NCBI GenBank assembly: GCA_026120035.1
Contig: JALRME010000025.1
Coordinates: 372,001-436,000, forward strand
Direction of reading: 5' to 3'
Length of the DNA: 64,000 nt
From: Coleophoma eucalyptorum
Taxonomy: Eukaryota; Ascomycota; Leotiomycetes; Helotiales; Dermateaceae
Numbering within the stretch: position 1 is the first letter of the stretch; the number at the start of each line of letters is the position of its first letter. Positions 46,350 to 56,141 of this stretch are shown one piece after another. A program made the translations under genes and the position numbers. Below the pieces are notes generated by a model that worked only from the letters and a program-made list of their open reading frames with translations, made no database searches and was not told the DNA's origin.

Positions 46350-47832
46350 CATATATGTGACATCTGTGACATGGGAATTAGGACATCTAATTGGTATAAA
46401 CAGTTCTGAACCTGTCATATTATGCCGTCAAGGAATGATATTGAAGCCATATGCCGGATTCCGTGGAGGATGAATCCTGCCGGAGTATAGACGGACGTAT
46501 AGGCTAAGTCTTCATTGGCGGACATATCGCTTAAAACAGCTACAATACCCGTAGAAGAGGAAGTCGAGGCGGGGAATAGCTACATTTACTCCATAAGTAG
46601 TGACTATGGTGCGGGGTAGTCTTAAACCCCACCTATGCTGGCTATACTCGGTGGGTGACGTTTTGTACTTTACTTCTTGACTTGCGGGCTTGAGCTTAGC
46701 CGTTTGTCGACTTTACTAATTTGAAACTTACCGACATACGACCCGAGAGGAAGTTTGATAGTAAGAAAAAGCAAGCGGCTAGGTGACTTCAAATCAGAGG
46801 TGCTCCACTATCTTAGCACTAGGATACACAGAATAACTAGAATAGCGACGCTCTTAGTAATACCTTTCATTGGAGAGTTATAGCAGTCCCAAAGAGTTAA
46901 TGTAGTAAAGGCGGCAGGGCTCGATATACTAACTCGCGAGCCGTAGCAGAGATATATTAGCGTCCGGTGTTATCCACTAGCGAAGATGAATATCAATTCC
47001 ACAAAGACTACTAGTATGATCTAAAGAATTCTTATGTATACACCTATTTGAACTCTTGCTATTATGTCCGTCATAACCATCGGAGTAAGTGTTTAAGCCA
47101 CGCCTCCTAACTGCCATTAAAATCAGCTGCTAGTATTACTGTTATAGTAAACTGAAGCATGTGGTAGCAGAGGCTAAGATTGCTAAACAGTATCCAGGCT
47201 GGACTACATCGCTAGTGCCAGGTACTTAGCCAGTGCCTGTCCCTATTCCAGGTCATGTCGCGCATACCGAGCTCTATACTACGATATACGTAGCACTTGA
47301 ATCGCTGTAGGAACACCTGTAAAGATATATCACTTCATATTATAGGCGTTCTAATAATGCTTATAGCAAATTTTTATTTATATAGCTCATAGTCATCTCT
47401 TGTCTAATGCATTCCAGGCTAGCCTCTGAAACCATTCTCTTAAATATATTTACAACTCATCGTGTAGATTCATCTTCCTCTCATATATCTGTTCCCCAAT
47501 TCTTAACTGCTGCGTAAATAACCCATGTTTTCTTGCTAGCCTCGCAGCCCCTATTACACCACCTACCCGTCTAGGCTCAATACCTTCAATAAAGCGATCG
47601 GAAAATTTCAGGATGGCTTTATAACTGGTTCACGAATTGCTTTAACTTCGGAGGTAGGTGTATACCGCTAAAGATAATGTATCTGAAATTTGAGTATTGA
47701 ACTAGGTGGTCAAAAGGCTTAGAGAGTCCTTTATCAACCAGGGATTTTGTATAGGTGCTTATATATTCAAGCTTCTTTAATTGCAATACATTGTTAGCTT
47801 ACTAAGTTGTTAAGAGATATTCTTAAACGGCC
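46350..47832. other. Intergenic region between divergent GH28 and SDR genes
   Basis: No intact gene. A minus-strand stretch of about 55 open codons around 47,455-47,630 reads FSDRFIEGIEPRRVGG and continues to NLHDEL, and may be a remnant of a dead gene, but the family is not recognised. The rest is AT-rich with scattered stops. Confidence 0.4.
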
Positions 47833-48096
47833 AGCTAGCCTTAGTGTTCGGATTTCGGATTTGAATGAACACCCGGTACCGCTAAGGTGACACAAAAATA
47901 ACCCCTGATTGGTAATTCAGCAAAGAAGTCCCAAATTAAAACTCCAGCAGTAACATAGTAACAGAGCTAGCCTTAATGTTCGAATTTCGGATTTGAATGA
48001 ACACCGGATACCGCTAAGGTGACACAAGGACGACCTCTGATTGGTAATTCAGCAAAGAACTCCCAAGTCAGAACTCCAGCATTAATGTAGCAATAC
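47833..48096 (+). repeat. 132-bp tandem duplication upstream of the SDR gene
   Basis: Two copies in direct tandem, 47833-47964 and 47965-48096, each starting AGCTAGCCTTA and containing TTCGGATTTGAATGAACAC and CCGCTAAGGTGACAC. They differ at a small number of positions. The second copy ends about 20 bp before the TATAAAG box of the SDR gene, so the duplication doubles the proximal promoter. Confidence 0.92.
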
Positions 48097-48116
48097 AGCT
48101 AGTCTATCTCAAAGCA

Positions 48117-48123
48117 TATAAAG
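48117..48123 (+). promoter_or_regulatory. TATA box of the SDR gene
   Basis: TATAAAG lies 87-93 bp upstream of the SDR start codon, just downstream of the duplicated promoter block. Confidence 0.5.
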
Positions 48124-48209
48124 ACCACCCTCCATGCGTATCTCTTGGGTGCCATTAGTTCATTGTCAAACTCACAACCAAATCCTCGAGTCTCAGCACC
48201 TCGCCCAAG

Positions 48210-49414
48210 ATGCCTCGCCTCGCTCCTTATGCTGAGCTGTTCAAGGATCCAAAGGGCCCAGGCGATATTCGTCCGACCGCTGTCAAGATTATCGAGGACC
48301 AGGGCCTCGTCGGAAGCCCCGAGTGGACTGGCAGGTAAGTTTGCTCGCCAGTAGGAAAGAGGAAACTTCAAGCGCTAGAACTAACACCTAGGTCAAAAAT
48401 GCAGAGTCGTTCTCATTACCGGCTGCTCGCCCGGTGGGCTTGGGCCCGAAACAGCAAAGGCAATTCGCCTTACAGGCGCCGACATCTACATCACAAGCCG
48501 GGACATTGAGAAGGGCAACCAAGTTGCCCAGGAGCTCTTGGCCGATGGCAAAGACGCTGGAAAGGTAGAGGTCCTCCAAATGGACCTAGGTTCGCTGGAA
48601 AGCATCCGAGCCGCCGCACAGGAATTCCTCTGCAGGAGTGGAAACAAGCTCAATGTGCTGATTAACAATGCTGGTAAGCACCTCATGTACTGAGGAACTT
48701 TCTGTGCACTACTTACCCGCGTCTAGGAGTCATGGCTCCCCCCTACAGCAAGACCAAAGATGGATTTGAGATCCAGCTTGGCACGAACCACCTTGGCATG
48801 TACCACTCGTCATCTTCAAGGGCGCCTAGATGTTAGCAGCTGACTCTTTCCTAGGCCACTTCTACCTCTTCCACCTAGTCAAAGATGCCCTCCTCGCTTC
48901 TGCTACTCCTACCTTTGGTTCACGCGTCGTTTCGGTCTCTTCCGCCGCCCACCGCAATACCCCCGCCCTCAACTTCGACGACCTCATGTGGGAGAAGCGT
49001 GAGTACCTGACCCTTAAAGCGTACGGCCAGTCCAAGCTAGCCAACGTCTATTTCGCCAATGAGTTAGACCGCCGTTACTCTTCGCAGCACCTCCGAGCCA
49101 ACAGCTTACACCCGGGCGGTATTCTCACCCCGCTGGCGCGCTACCTACCGCACGAGCGGGCTGAGGGCCTCAAAGACGTCCCCGAGGTCTATCGCATTCT
49201 GATGACGCCGGCACAGGGCGCCGCGACAAGCACGTGGGCCGCCGTGGCGCGCGAGTTGGAGGCCCGCGGTGGGCTATACCTGGATGAGTGCGCCGAGGCG
49301 CAGTTGGTCGAGCCCGAGCCGTACCACCTGCCCGGCTACGGGCCGCAAGCATTCAACCCGTCAGATGAGAAGAAGCTGTGGGAGGTCAGCCAGGATCTAG
49401 TCGATATCCAATAG
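48210..49414 (+). CDS. Short-chain dehydrogenase/reductase
   Basis: A 340-residue NAD(P)-dependent oxidoreductase of the classical/extended SDR fold, similar to retinol-dehydrogenase and WW-domain-oxidoreductase-like fungal enzymes. Four exons: 48210-48334, 48405-48673, 48727-48795 and 48855-49414. Motifs: cofactor site VVLITGCSPGGLG, NNAG, catalytic SVSSAAH, and YGQSK (Tyr211, Lys215). The third intron starts with GC rather than GT (CTTG|GCATGT ... TTCCTAG|GC); no GT donor nearby keeps the frame, and reading through gives a TAG. The last exon is notably GC-rich and C/G-ending in codons compared with most genes in the window. The substrate is unknown. The promoter is tandemly duplicated. Confidence 0.9.
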
Positions 49415-50698
49415 TAATGGTGCCTTTTTAGCTGGCTTGCGGGGAGGTCTTGAGGACTGTCGAGTGCGGAGTTGGAAGGTGGACTCGCCGGTCGTGTATG
49501 CTATCCGCGCAGACTCGGCTAGATGTGCTCTTGGGGGGTTTTTTGAGGTGCTCGCGCAACATCAAGTTATCACCGCAAGGTAGACAATAGCTCCAGCCAG
49601 TGGAAGAATCTTCTTTGAAACTTTGCTTACACATGATAAGTGATGTCTTGTTCTAAGCTTTCGGGGTAGAACACGGATTCAATGATCCACCTACATCATC
49701 GGCCCTTCTCCACTGGATCCTAAACTTAGGTCCTGTCCAATACACTAATGCGGTAAAATCGAAAAGTGACATATAACATTGACCAGAAGGCTATGTGACG
49801 AAGAGGGCTACTTGAGGAAGGGAAGGAGAAAAAGAGGGCAGTAGTAGATGAGGGGGGAGGGTAGCGCAGTCAATCCGAGAAGTAACAAAAGTGAGCGATT
49901 AAGTAGAAGAAAAAGAAGGAGGAGGAGTATAAATGTATGTAACCTCGTGTTAACAAGGTAGGTAAAGCAGAGAGGAATGACGGAAGGAATGGAAACGAAG
50001 AAGAGAGAGGGTGTATGTGAGAGAGAAACAGAAAGTAGGATGCACTAACTGGGTCCATGGTTCGTTAGCAATAGTTACTAAGCCGCAGGCGGACTAGAGG
50101 CAGGATGTACTATCTCCACGGAGAGCCAAGTTTGTCCAACTAGCATCTATCTGGACATAAAAGTTAGTAGATACCAGATATATAAACGCTATTCCGATTA
50201 AGGAGGGATTTTCTCCTAAATATCGGGGAATTATATAGCCTACTGCGGTTGAGTTTGAACCAGTCTATGTCGAAGAAAATAGTAAAATCGACTTTCCAAG
50301 TTCAAGAGTTCATCGTTGGAAATGCTAATAATTAACTCAAATTAGCAGTCATCAAATCAGATCTACTTTCCACCATAACTATACTGCTCTTACATACTAA
50401 TGTTGAAAGAAAATGGCCATGTGACTACGTGACTTCCAGGCAGAACTTCATTCCTTCAATGTCAATGTCAATAGCCTCGATTCATCCTCTCTATTGATCC
50501 TTCGCATCGTTACTTGTAACAGCAAATCTATAATTCTAAAATGTGTGAGATTTCCGCTTCCTGATATCCTCCGATCAGTAAAATGTGGCAGCCAACAACC
50601 ATCTTTTGCTTGAGCCGAACCTGGGAATCGAGCGCTCAGGCTGGCTGAAGAAGTGAGGCTTGCTTTATAGCTATGGCCTGGTTATTTATTCAAGGCCT
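49415..50698. other. Intergenic DNA with a polypurine tract
   Basis: No gene seen. The plus strand is strongly purine-biased from about 49,795 to 50,045 (GGAAGGAGAAAAAGAGGG-like runs), which may form unusual structures. The remainder is AT-rich. Confidence 0.5.
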
Positions 50699-52486
50699 CT
50701 ACGCCTTCCATGACGGATTTTCTGATCTTGGGAATGGTCCTGGGGTTCCATCATAACGGCGCTTAGTGATAATGGTGGGAGAAGGTAGGGGGCCAGTAGG
50801 CTCTCCTCGCTCTCTTTTCTCGTCAGCCTTTCTTGCCAGGTCTTCCCACTCACTCATCTTCCCTGATTCCACCTGTCGATGGTAGTAATTTATAACCTAC
50901 ACCTGGATGTTAGCTACACGTCGACTCTTGTTGCTGTCAGACGGTACTGTAAAAGTATTACTGAAAAACGGTGGTGTACATACCATTATATGCGTCTTTG
51001 ATGTCATAAATTTTGCTATCGCATGCCAATCAGTGCCAAAGTGTCGTAGTAATACAGGGAATTCCTCTTGTTCTGGGACACCCCAATAATTCGAAGTTTT
51101 TATGATCCTTGTGATTTCCAAAAAGCCTCGAGCTATTGAAGGCGCTGGAAGGTCGATCGACGTATTTATCTGGACTCTGCGCTTTCCTTTCAACGAGGAC
51201 ACGTTTTCAGGAACCTGAAACTCCATAGGCAAAGTGCTCTCTGCTGTAATCGTCGAGGAGCTCAGCGGCAGCTGTGAAGAACCCCAGGAGATTAATCGCC
51301 GATATACCGTTTTGCACTTGCAACAGTCAGTATCCTCATCCTCTGAAACGTTATCTCCATCATCCTCTCGACACTTTGGGCAACACATATTCACTGCCTT
51401 TCCTGAATTTAATATCATGCTTATAGCCACTTGCTGTCCCGGATAAAAATATGCTTTTCAAGGCAATTAAAGGTCCAAATCTCTCTTAGTAGTTAAGTCT
51501 TGGATAGCGAATTCTCCATTGGCGATCTTAGTTGCTCCTGAACCAATGTCTCGGACATTACATTGAAGGACAAATTTTAGGGCTTCGGCCGAGGTAATAA
51601 ATTCCAAGTGGAATGGAGTATGTTGGACAAGTGCATCGATAAAGTCGACTGGTTTTTGACGCTTGATTTGGCCGGGAACTTGTGTAATAATATTTTGGAG
51701 GTCGAGTACTATGTGGAAGACTTGAACATTTATTTGGCTGGCTTATCAGCTTCTCCTCTTTCTAGATCCAAGGTTGAACTTACATGACTTTTGCCGTCAT
51801 TTCAAGTAACTGCTTTCCCTGCCGAATACCACTTTGCCAAGAATCAGCAGAGATGAGAAAAGGAAAATATAGAACTAACGTTGAGACTGTCTCCAAGATG
51901 AGAATCATCTTCTGCATACACCCAAAATAGGAGTCCTGTATCTTCCCAGCTAAAGTTTTATGATGATCCTTGTTTTTCTTCGCGTTAATTCTCGTTGCAG
52001 CCCTATGCTAATTAGTAAATCGCAATCCTACACCCCGAACCGAAATACACTCACATCTGCACTGTTGTCAATATCATTTCAATCCCCTCCGTGTGCGCCA
52101 TCAACTCGGCTCTAAATTTCACGATATCCTCCTTTTTACACACCGCCCATTTAACTAACCTTTCTCTATCCGTCCTTGGCCCTACTCCCAGTGCCCCCGT
52201 TTTGCAAGCTCGGCTGGTATTTCTTGATTTTCTCCCAAAAAGCATCGATCGTCCTTTGACACCGCGCTGCCGGCTGGCGCAATGCGATGACTTCCGCATG
52301 CTGTCTATTATCAAGTTCCAACCTCCTCACGCCCAAAAGCGCAGTTTCAAGTGTATCCAATTGTCCGATAAGGGTGCGGTATTCAGCAGAAGATTCCCCG
52401 CTATTCCGCAACGCATCGATCACAGTACCGACAAGTTGCAAGGCAGCGATGAAGTCGCCAGCTGAGAAGCCGAAGCCCACGGACAT
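50699..52486 (-). pseudogene. Decayed gene: STAND-type N-terminus, Ubl-like middle, SANT-like C-terminus
   Basis: The minus strand encodes successive pieces of one typical fungal protein, but with stops. From 52486: MSVGFGFSAGDFIAALQLVG and LIGQLDTLETALLGVRRLEL, the helical N-terminal domain common to fungal STAND/NLR-like proteins. After ...GSRAKDG there is a TAG (52166-52168) where a Trp is expected, and a 4-bp duplication (GTTAGTTA at 52151-52159), after which the frame resumes as KWAVCKKEDIVKFRAELMAH. Further exons give INAKKNKDHHKTLAGKIQDS, GIRQGKQLLEM and a ubiquitin-like segment VDFIDALVQHTPFHLEFITS. TAA (51467-51469) and TGA (51458-51460) interrupt it, then YPGQQVAISMI, a Cys-rich CCPKCRE...CCKC knuckle, and the SANT-like EQEEFPVLLRHFGTDWHAIA. 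The last exon (50896-50699) ends in SENPSWKA. The stops look like C-to-T/G-to-A changes. The 3' part from 51430 (214 codons) is still open and could be expressed. Confidence 0.75.
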
Positions 52487-53108
52487 TGGGTGGGCCCGCG
52501 TTAACGGTCTTTGCTTTCTTCGTTTTGTTAAGAGAAGTGAAAGTAGTGATCAGATAGATACTGCTGCCTTAGGCGGTGACTATACGCAAGGGGGCGGACT
52601 CTACTACGCTATACACATGATCAGGCCTAAGAATAATGGCGGAGTAAAGTATATTGAGCCCGGATTTATACAGTATATTGTAACCAGGCCAATGCATACT
52701 AAACACTGAAGCTAGACATATAGCTTTTATGGCCCTCTCCTCAGACTGGAGTAACTCCCGGACTTCATTATTTTCCTCTTTGGGGGTCTTTAAAATTTGA
52801 AGCCATACTCTTTCCTTATACAACCTTCCACAAGTACCCCAAGTGATCTGAGAAATGATCTCCGAGAAGCCACCTGCCGAACAATGATCCTGGAAATGGA
52901 ATATCAATGAGTGTGCAATCAGATAGCATGATGTTTTCTAGGGTAATCCAAGCAGCGATCCCCGGCATGGATTCGATAGCTAGGACATAGAATTGAGATG
53001 TTTGTATCTTATAACGAGGATCCCATAACTCCCGAGTCATGCTTAAAATTTTGAATTCTTTTGTAATTCGTAATTCATTAATCATTATCTAATGCTATTT
53101 CCCTACCA
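52487..53108. other. Intergenic DNA between two minus-strand genes
   Basis: Two overlapping minus-strand frames (52569-52907, 52816-53085) contain protein-like patches but no recognisable motif; they may be remnants of the neighbouring decayed gene's family or chance frames. No RNA or repeat was seen. Confidence 0.4.
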
Positions 53109-54315
53109 TTAGTTATTAGAACCAGTCCCATTTCCATTCTGCCCAACATTACTTATAAACACCACCAGGACAGCACAATACGCGGCTGCGGCACCTAAAA
53201 TCTCATGCCTTCGAGCTCGCGTAAAGAGTGACAAGACCGCGGAGAATACAAGAGTGAAGACAAGTAGGACACCGATGGTTACAGCGGTCGTGGTCGTGTC
53301 TTGCACTTCATTGCTTAAATGCCATAGTACATAGATTGGTATGATAAGGAGTGCGAGAATCATTGCAGTGATTATCATCGTTACCAAAGCATCAATCCGA
53401 CCTTTATCATAAAGAATCGTGTTTTCATCTGCCTTGGCTCGAGTCTCGGGCGAGCAGAACAAGTACTGAGCATCGTCAGTACGAGATCCAGTAACTGTGG
53501 ATATGGAAGTCTTACTCGGATAGGAGGACAAGCAAATTTCTGCAGCCCTTTCTCGACCGTAGCATCTAGCCATGCATTTTCTCGTCCTGGTTTTAAGGTA
53601 ATGATATCTTCTTTATACTTGATATATTGCTCAGAATCGCAGACCGGCTGCTCGTTTTGAAAGTATGTCTTCACACTCTTGTAGTCTCTTGCGGCAGGCT
53701 TATTCAAAGTTGCCAGATTCTGCGCAATCGCCAATAGCTCTGCATATTCACGGAACTTGACCTCTATTTTCTTTAGGAGCTTCGTTCTGGGTCTTTCATC
53801 AGCGTCATCGTTGGCTCTGCACGTCAAATATATGTCGTCGTCGTTCTTATCTATTTGATCAAGTTCTTCCTCGAGAACTCTAAGTTGATCTTGCTTGTGT
53901 AGAAGGAGTCGTGATTGAATGAATCCGAACCTTCGGTAGAGCATGAAATTCTCGTCGCTGTCGAGAAAGGCTGCAAGGGTTGGGTATCCATCTGGACAAT
54001 CCTGAAATCTCCTAACTATAGGAAGACACTCCTGATCGACTTCTGACCCATGCCAAGACTTTGAAACGAAGCCTTTGATAATCGTTGACCATCTCGAGAT
54101 AATTGAAGGCGCTAAACTTGAATATTAGGTGCCAAGGTTCGAATTCCCACCAAGTGAGTCTTACAGTCATTTGGATCTCTTGCCGACTCTACCGCAGTCG
54201 AGGATGGGCTGGGTTGCGATCGCTCAAAGTCACCATGCTTCTCGTCGCCGAAGGTGATGTCGCTACACCTTCGTGCCTGTCCCCGCTCCATAGAATCAAC
54301 ATCGTCGGCAGCCAT
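53109..54315 (-). CDS. DUF6594-type fungal membrane protein
   Basis: A 367-residue protein with the architecture of the fungal DUF6594 family (function unknown, expanded in filamentous ascomycetes). Three exons, 54315-54165, 54111-53516 and 53465-53109, join in frame. After a polar 50-residue start comes the family's opening DGYPTLAAFLDSDENFMLYRRFG, then a coiled-coil (LLLHKQDQLRVLEEELDQID), a helical region with KIEVKFREYAELLAIAQNLA, and three C-terminal membrane helices (LVTMIITAMILALLIIPIYV, AVTIGVLLVFTLVFSAVLSL, AAAYCAVLVVFISNV). The loop between the last two (TRARRHEI) matches the family pattern. It lies between the decayed STAND-type gene and the caspase-like gene, a common type of accessory neighbourhood. 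Confidence 0.85.
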
Positions 54316-54676
54316 GGTGTATAATCCGAAATAGTAACAGCAGTCATGTGAAAGCGTCCGGCTTCTTGTTTCCCCTCGACTTGAGAGGGTTCACCGAAGC
54401 TCTTGTACAGGTTATCTGGGCTGATTTCTCGGGAGGAGAGGCTGTGCAAGGCATTCCCGCTGTCATGCAGGATTGAGGCTGGGTGCATCGACAACCCCAC
54501 TTTCCAGCTGACATCTCACCAAAGTGGCCACTGTTACGAAATACATATCTTACATTGAATTCGCACAAATGAAGAAAGCACTACTCCCTACTCGGTGATG
54601 GTTGAATGGAGGTTTAGAGCCTTGAGGCTATCTTGACAGCGAAGTGAATACTTGTGTTGTGAACAGCCGTTCCTAT
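54316..54676. other. Short intergenic spacer
   Basis: 360 bp holding the DUF6594 promoter and the 3' end of the relic to the right. No gene seen. Confidence 0.5.
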
Positions 54677-55290
54677 CTATCCCCTCTTCAAACGGCTCTC
54701 AGACACCCATTCCCCATTGTTATAAGGCTCTCCCTCGTACGAAATCTGATACTCCCACTTATTTCCTAGGTTCAGCTGCTTCTTATCAATCTTCATTGGT
54801 GTAGCGTTGTTGCCGTCCTTCAACCATACTTTCCAACCCAGGGCGAATTGCGCGGGCGGCTGTGCTCCCAGACCGGTTAGCCAAAAGGCCTGCTGGGCTG
54901 AAGTGAGATGTCTTACGGCTTTCTTTCCTTTCTTCGGCGTTACATATGAACGAACATCGTTTGCCTCGTCTTCCTCGCTACTTTCAATCTGACATAGGAT
55001 ATTGGATGAGAATCTGACGAACATCGTGATGACAAAAATAAGGAAAGTGTAGAGCATACGTTGGTGCAATCTTCCACGTCTCTTTCTAGTGCTTCACTCA
55101 TGTTATCCAGCAACACGGGTTCACAATTGTTGGAGGAGCAATCTATGTCGAGAGCCTTGCTGCAATCCTCGATCCCCTCGGCGTCTTTCTAGATCTGGTC
55201 TTGATTCCAGTTCGTTGCCGCCCAAGAATGCCTTGCGCCACTGACTATATATGCGCGGGGGTCAGGAGAGCGAGCCTAGGGTGCGATGCT
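54677..55290 (-). pseudogene. Relic of an unidentified fungal gene
   Basis: The minus strand has a coherent 3' exon (VRSYVTPKKGKKAVRHLTSA, FALGWKVWLKDG, KWEYQISYEG, GEWVSESRLKRG, stop at 54677) joined through a GT-AG intron (about 69 bp, ending TATGTCAG near 54995) to an acidic Cys-containing exon (GIEDCSKALDIDCSSNNCEP, MSEALERDVEDCTN). Further upstream the segment YSQWRKAFLGGNELESRPDL reads in another frame, with an extra A in a GAAAGAC run at about 55,187 as the likely shift. A start codon was not found, and a second frame problem lies near the CCCCC run at about 55,255. It could alternatively begin at the internal Met in MSEALERD, giving a short intact protein of roughly 110 residues. Confidence 0.45.
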
Positions 55291-56141
55291 GATAGCGAAC
55301 CACTTTAAGATGACAGTACAAGAGGAAATAGGGCACCAAGGAGTTGGGGACGATGGGCCAACACAATTGGAAGGTTCGGTTAGAAGCAATGGACCGGAGA
55401 GCTGCTGTGGTATGCTTTATAGGAGTTCGTTTGGTGAAGAAGAATGCGACCACCGTTCAGCTATGAGGCGGGCCTCGATCATGATGCATCAGCTTTATGT
55501 GTGTCATCCCAACCCCTGCAGTTAAACACATCTATTTAGGTAATCTACATAATTCATCCCGCGGTCGACAACCTGCACGTTGGAACCAAAGTTATGTGCT
55601 CGGTGGTCATGTGATCAACACGCTGGTACACTATTTACTCAAGCACTTTCCGGCACGCTCTTTCTTCTTCCTACATAGACAAAATAGCTTCAAGTTGTGC
55701 CTCTATTAATCCCATAGACCGTCCACTACAGACCAGAATATCTTCAGATTGATGAAATGAGCACACTCGGCTAGTTTCTGCTGACCGAAAAGCCATTTGA
55801 GGCGAAGTGCTGCAGCCCCCAACTCAACAGCCTCAATTATTCAGCAAACCGACCCCAATCTCACTCTTTTGCATCGCAATGGTTCCATGCGCGCTTTTCA
55901 CGGAATGTGGGCTGTGAATACATACATGTAGGTGCCAGATTACTTCATGCTTCCTCCTTACTTCCACCTCCTATTCTTTGGTTCTTGTGTGCTGCAAGCA
56001 GAGCCAAATAAGGTGTTGGACTTCCCCACTTGTCGCGCTGTGTGCTCACGACAGCCTCGTTTGACTCGGTATAGGCTGCCAGTCATATTTGAATCAGTCA
56101 ATTACACATAACGCGATAAGGTCGGTTTTCTACCTTACAAA
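55291..56141. other. Intergenic DNA, promoter side of the caspase-like gene
   Basis: No gene supported. Frames at 55286-55525 and 55497-55709 lack features. The last few hundred bases are the upstream region of the caspase-like gene. Confidence 0.45.
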
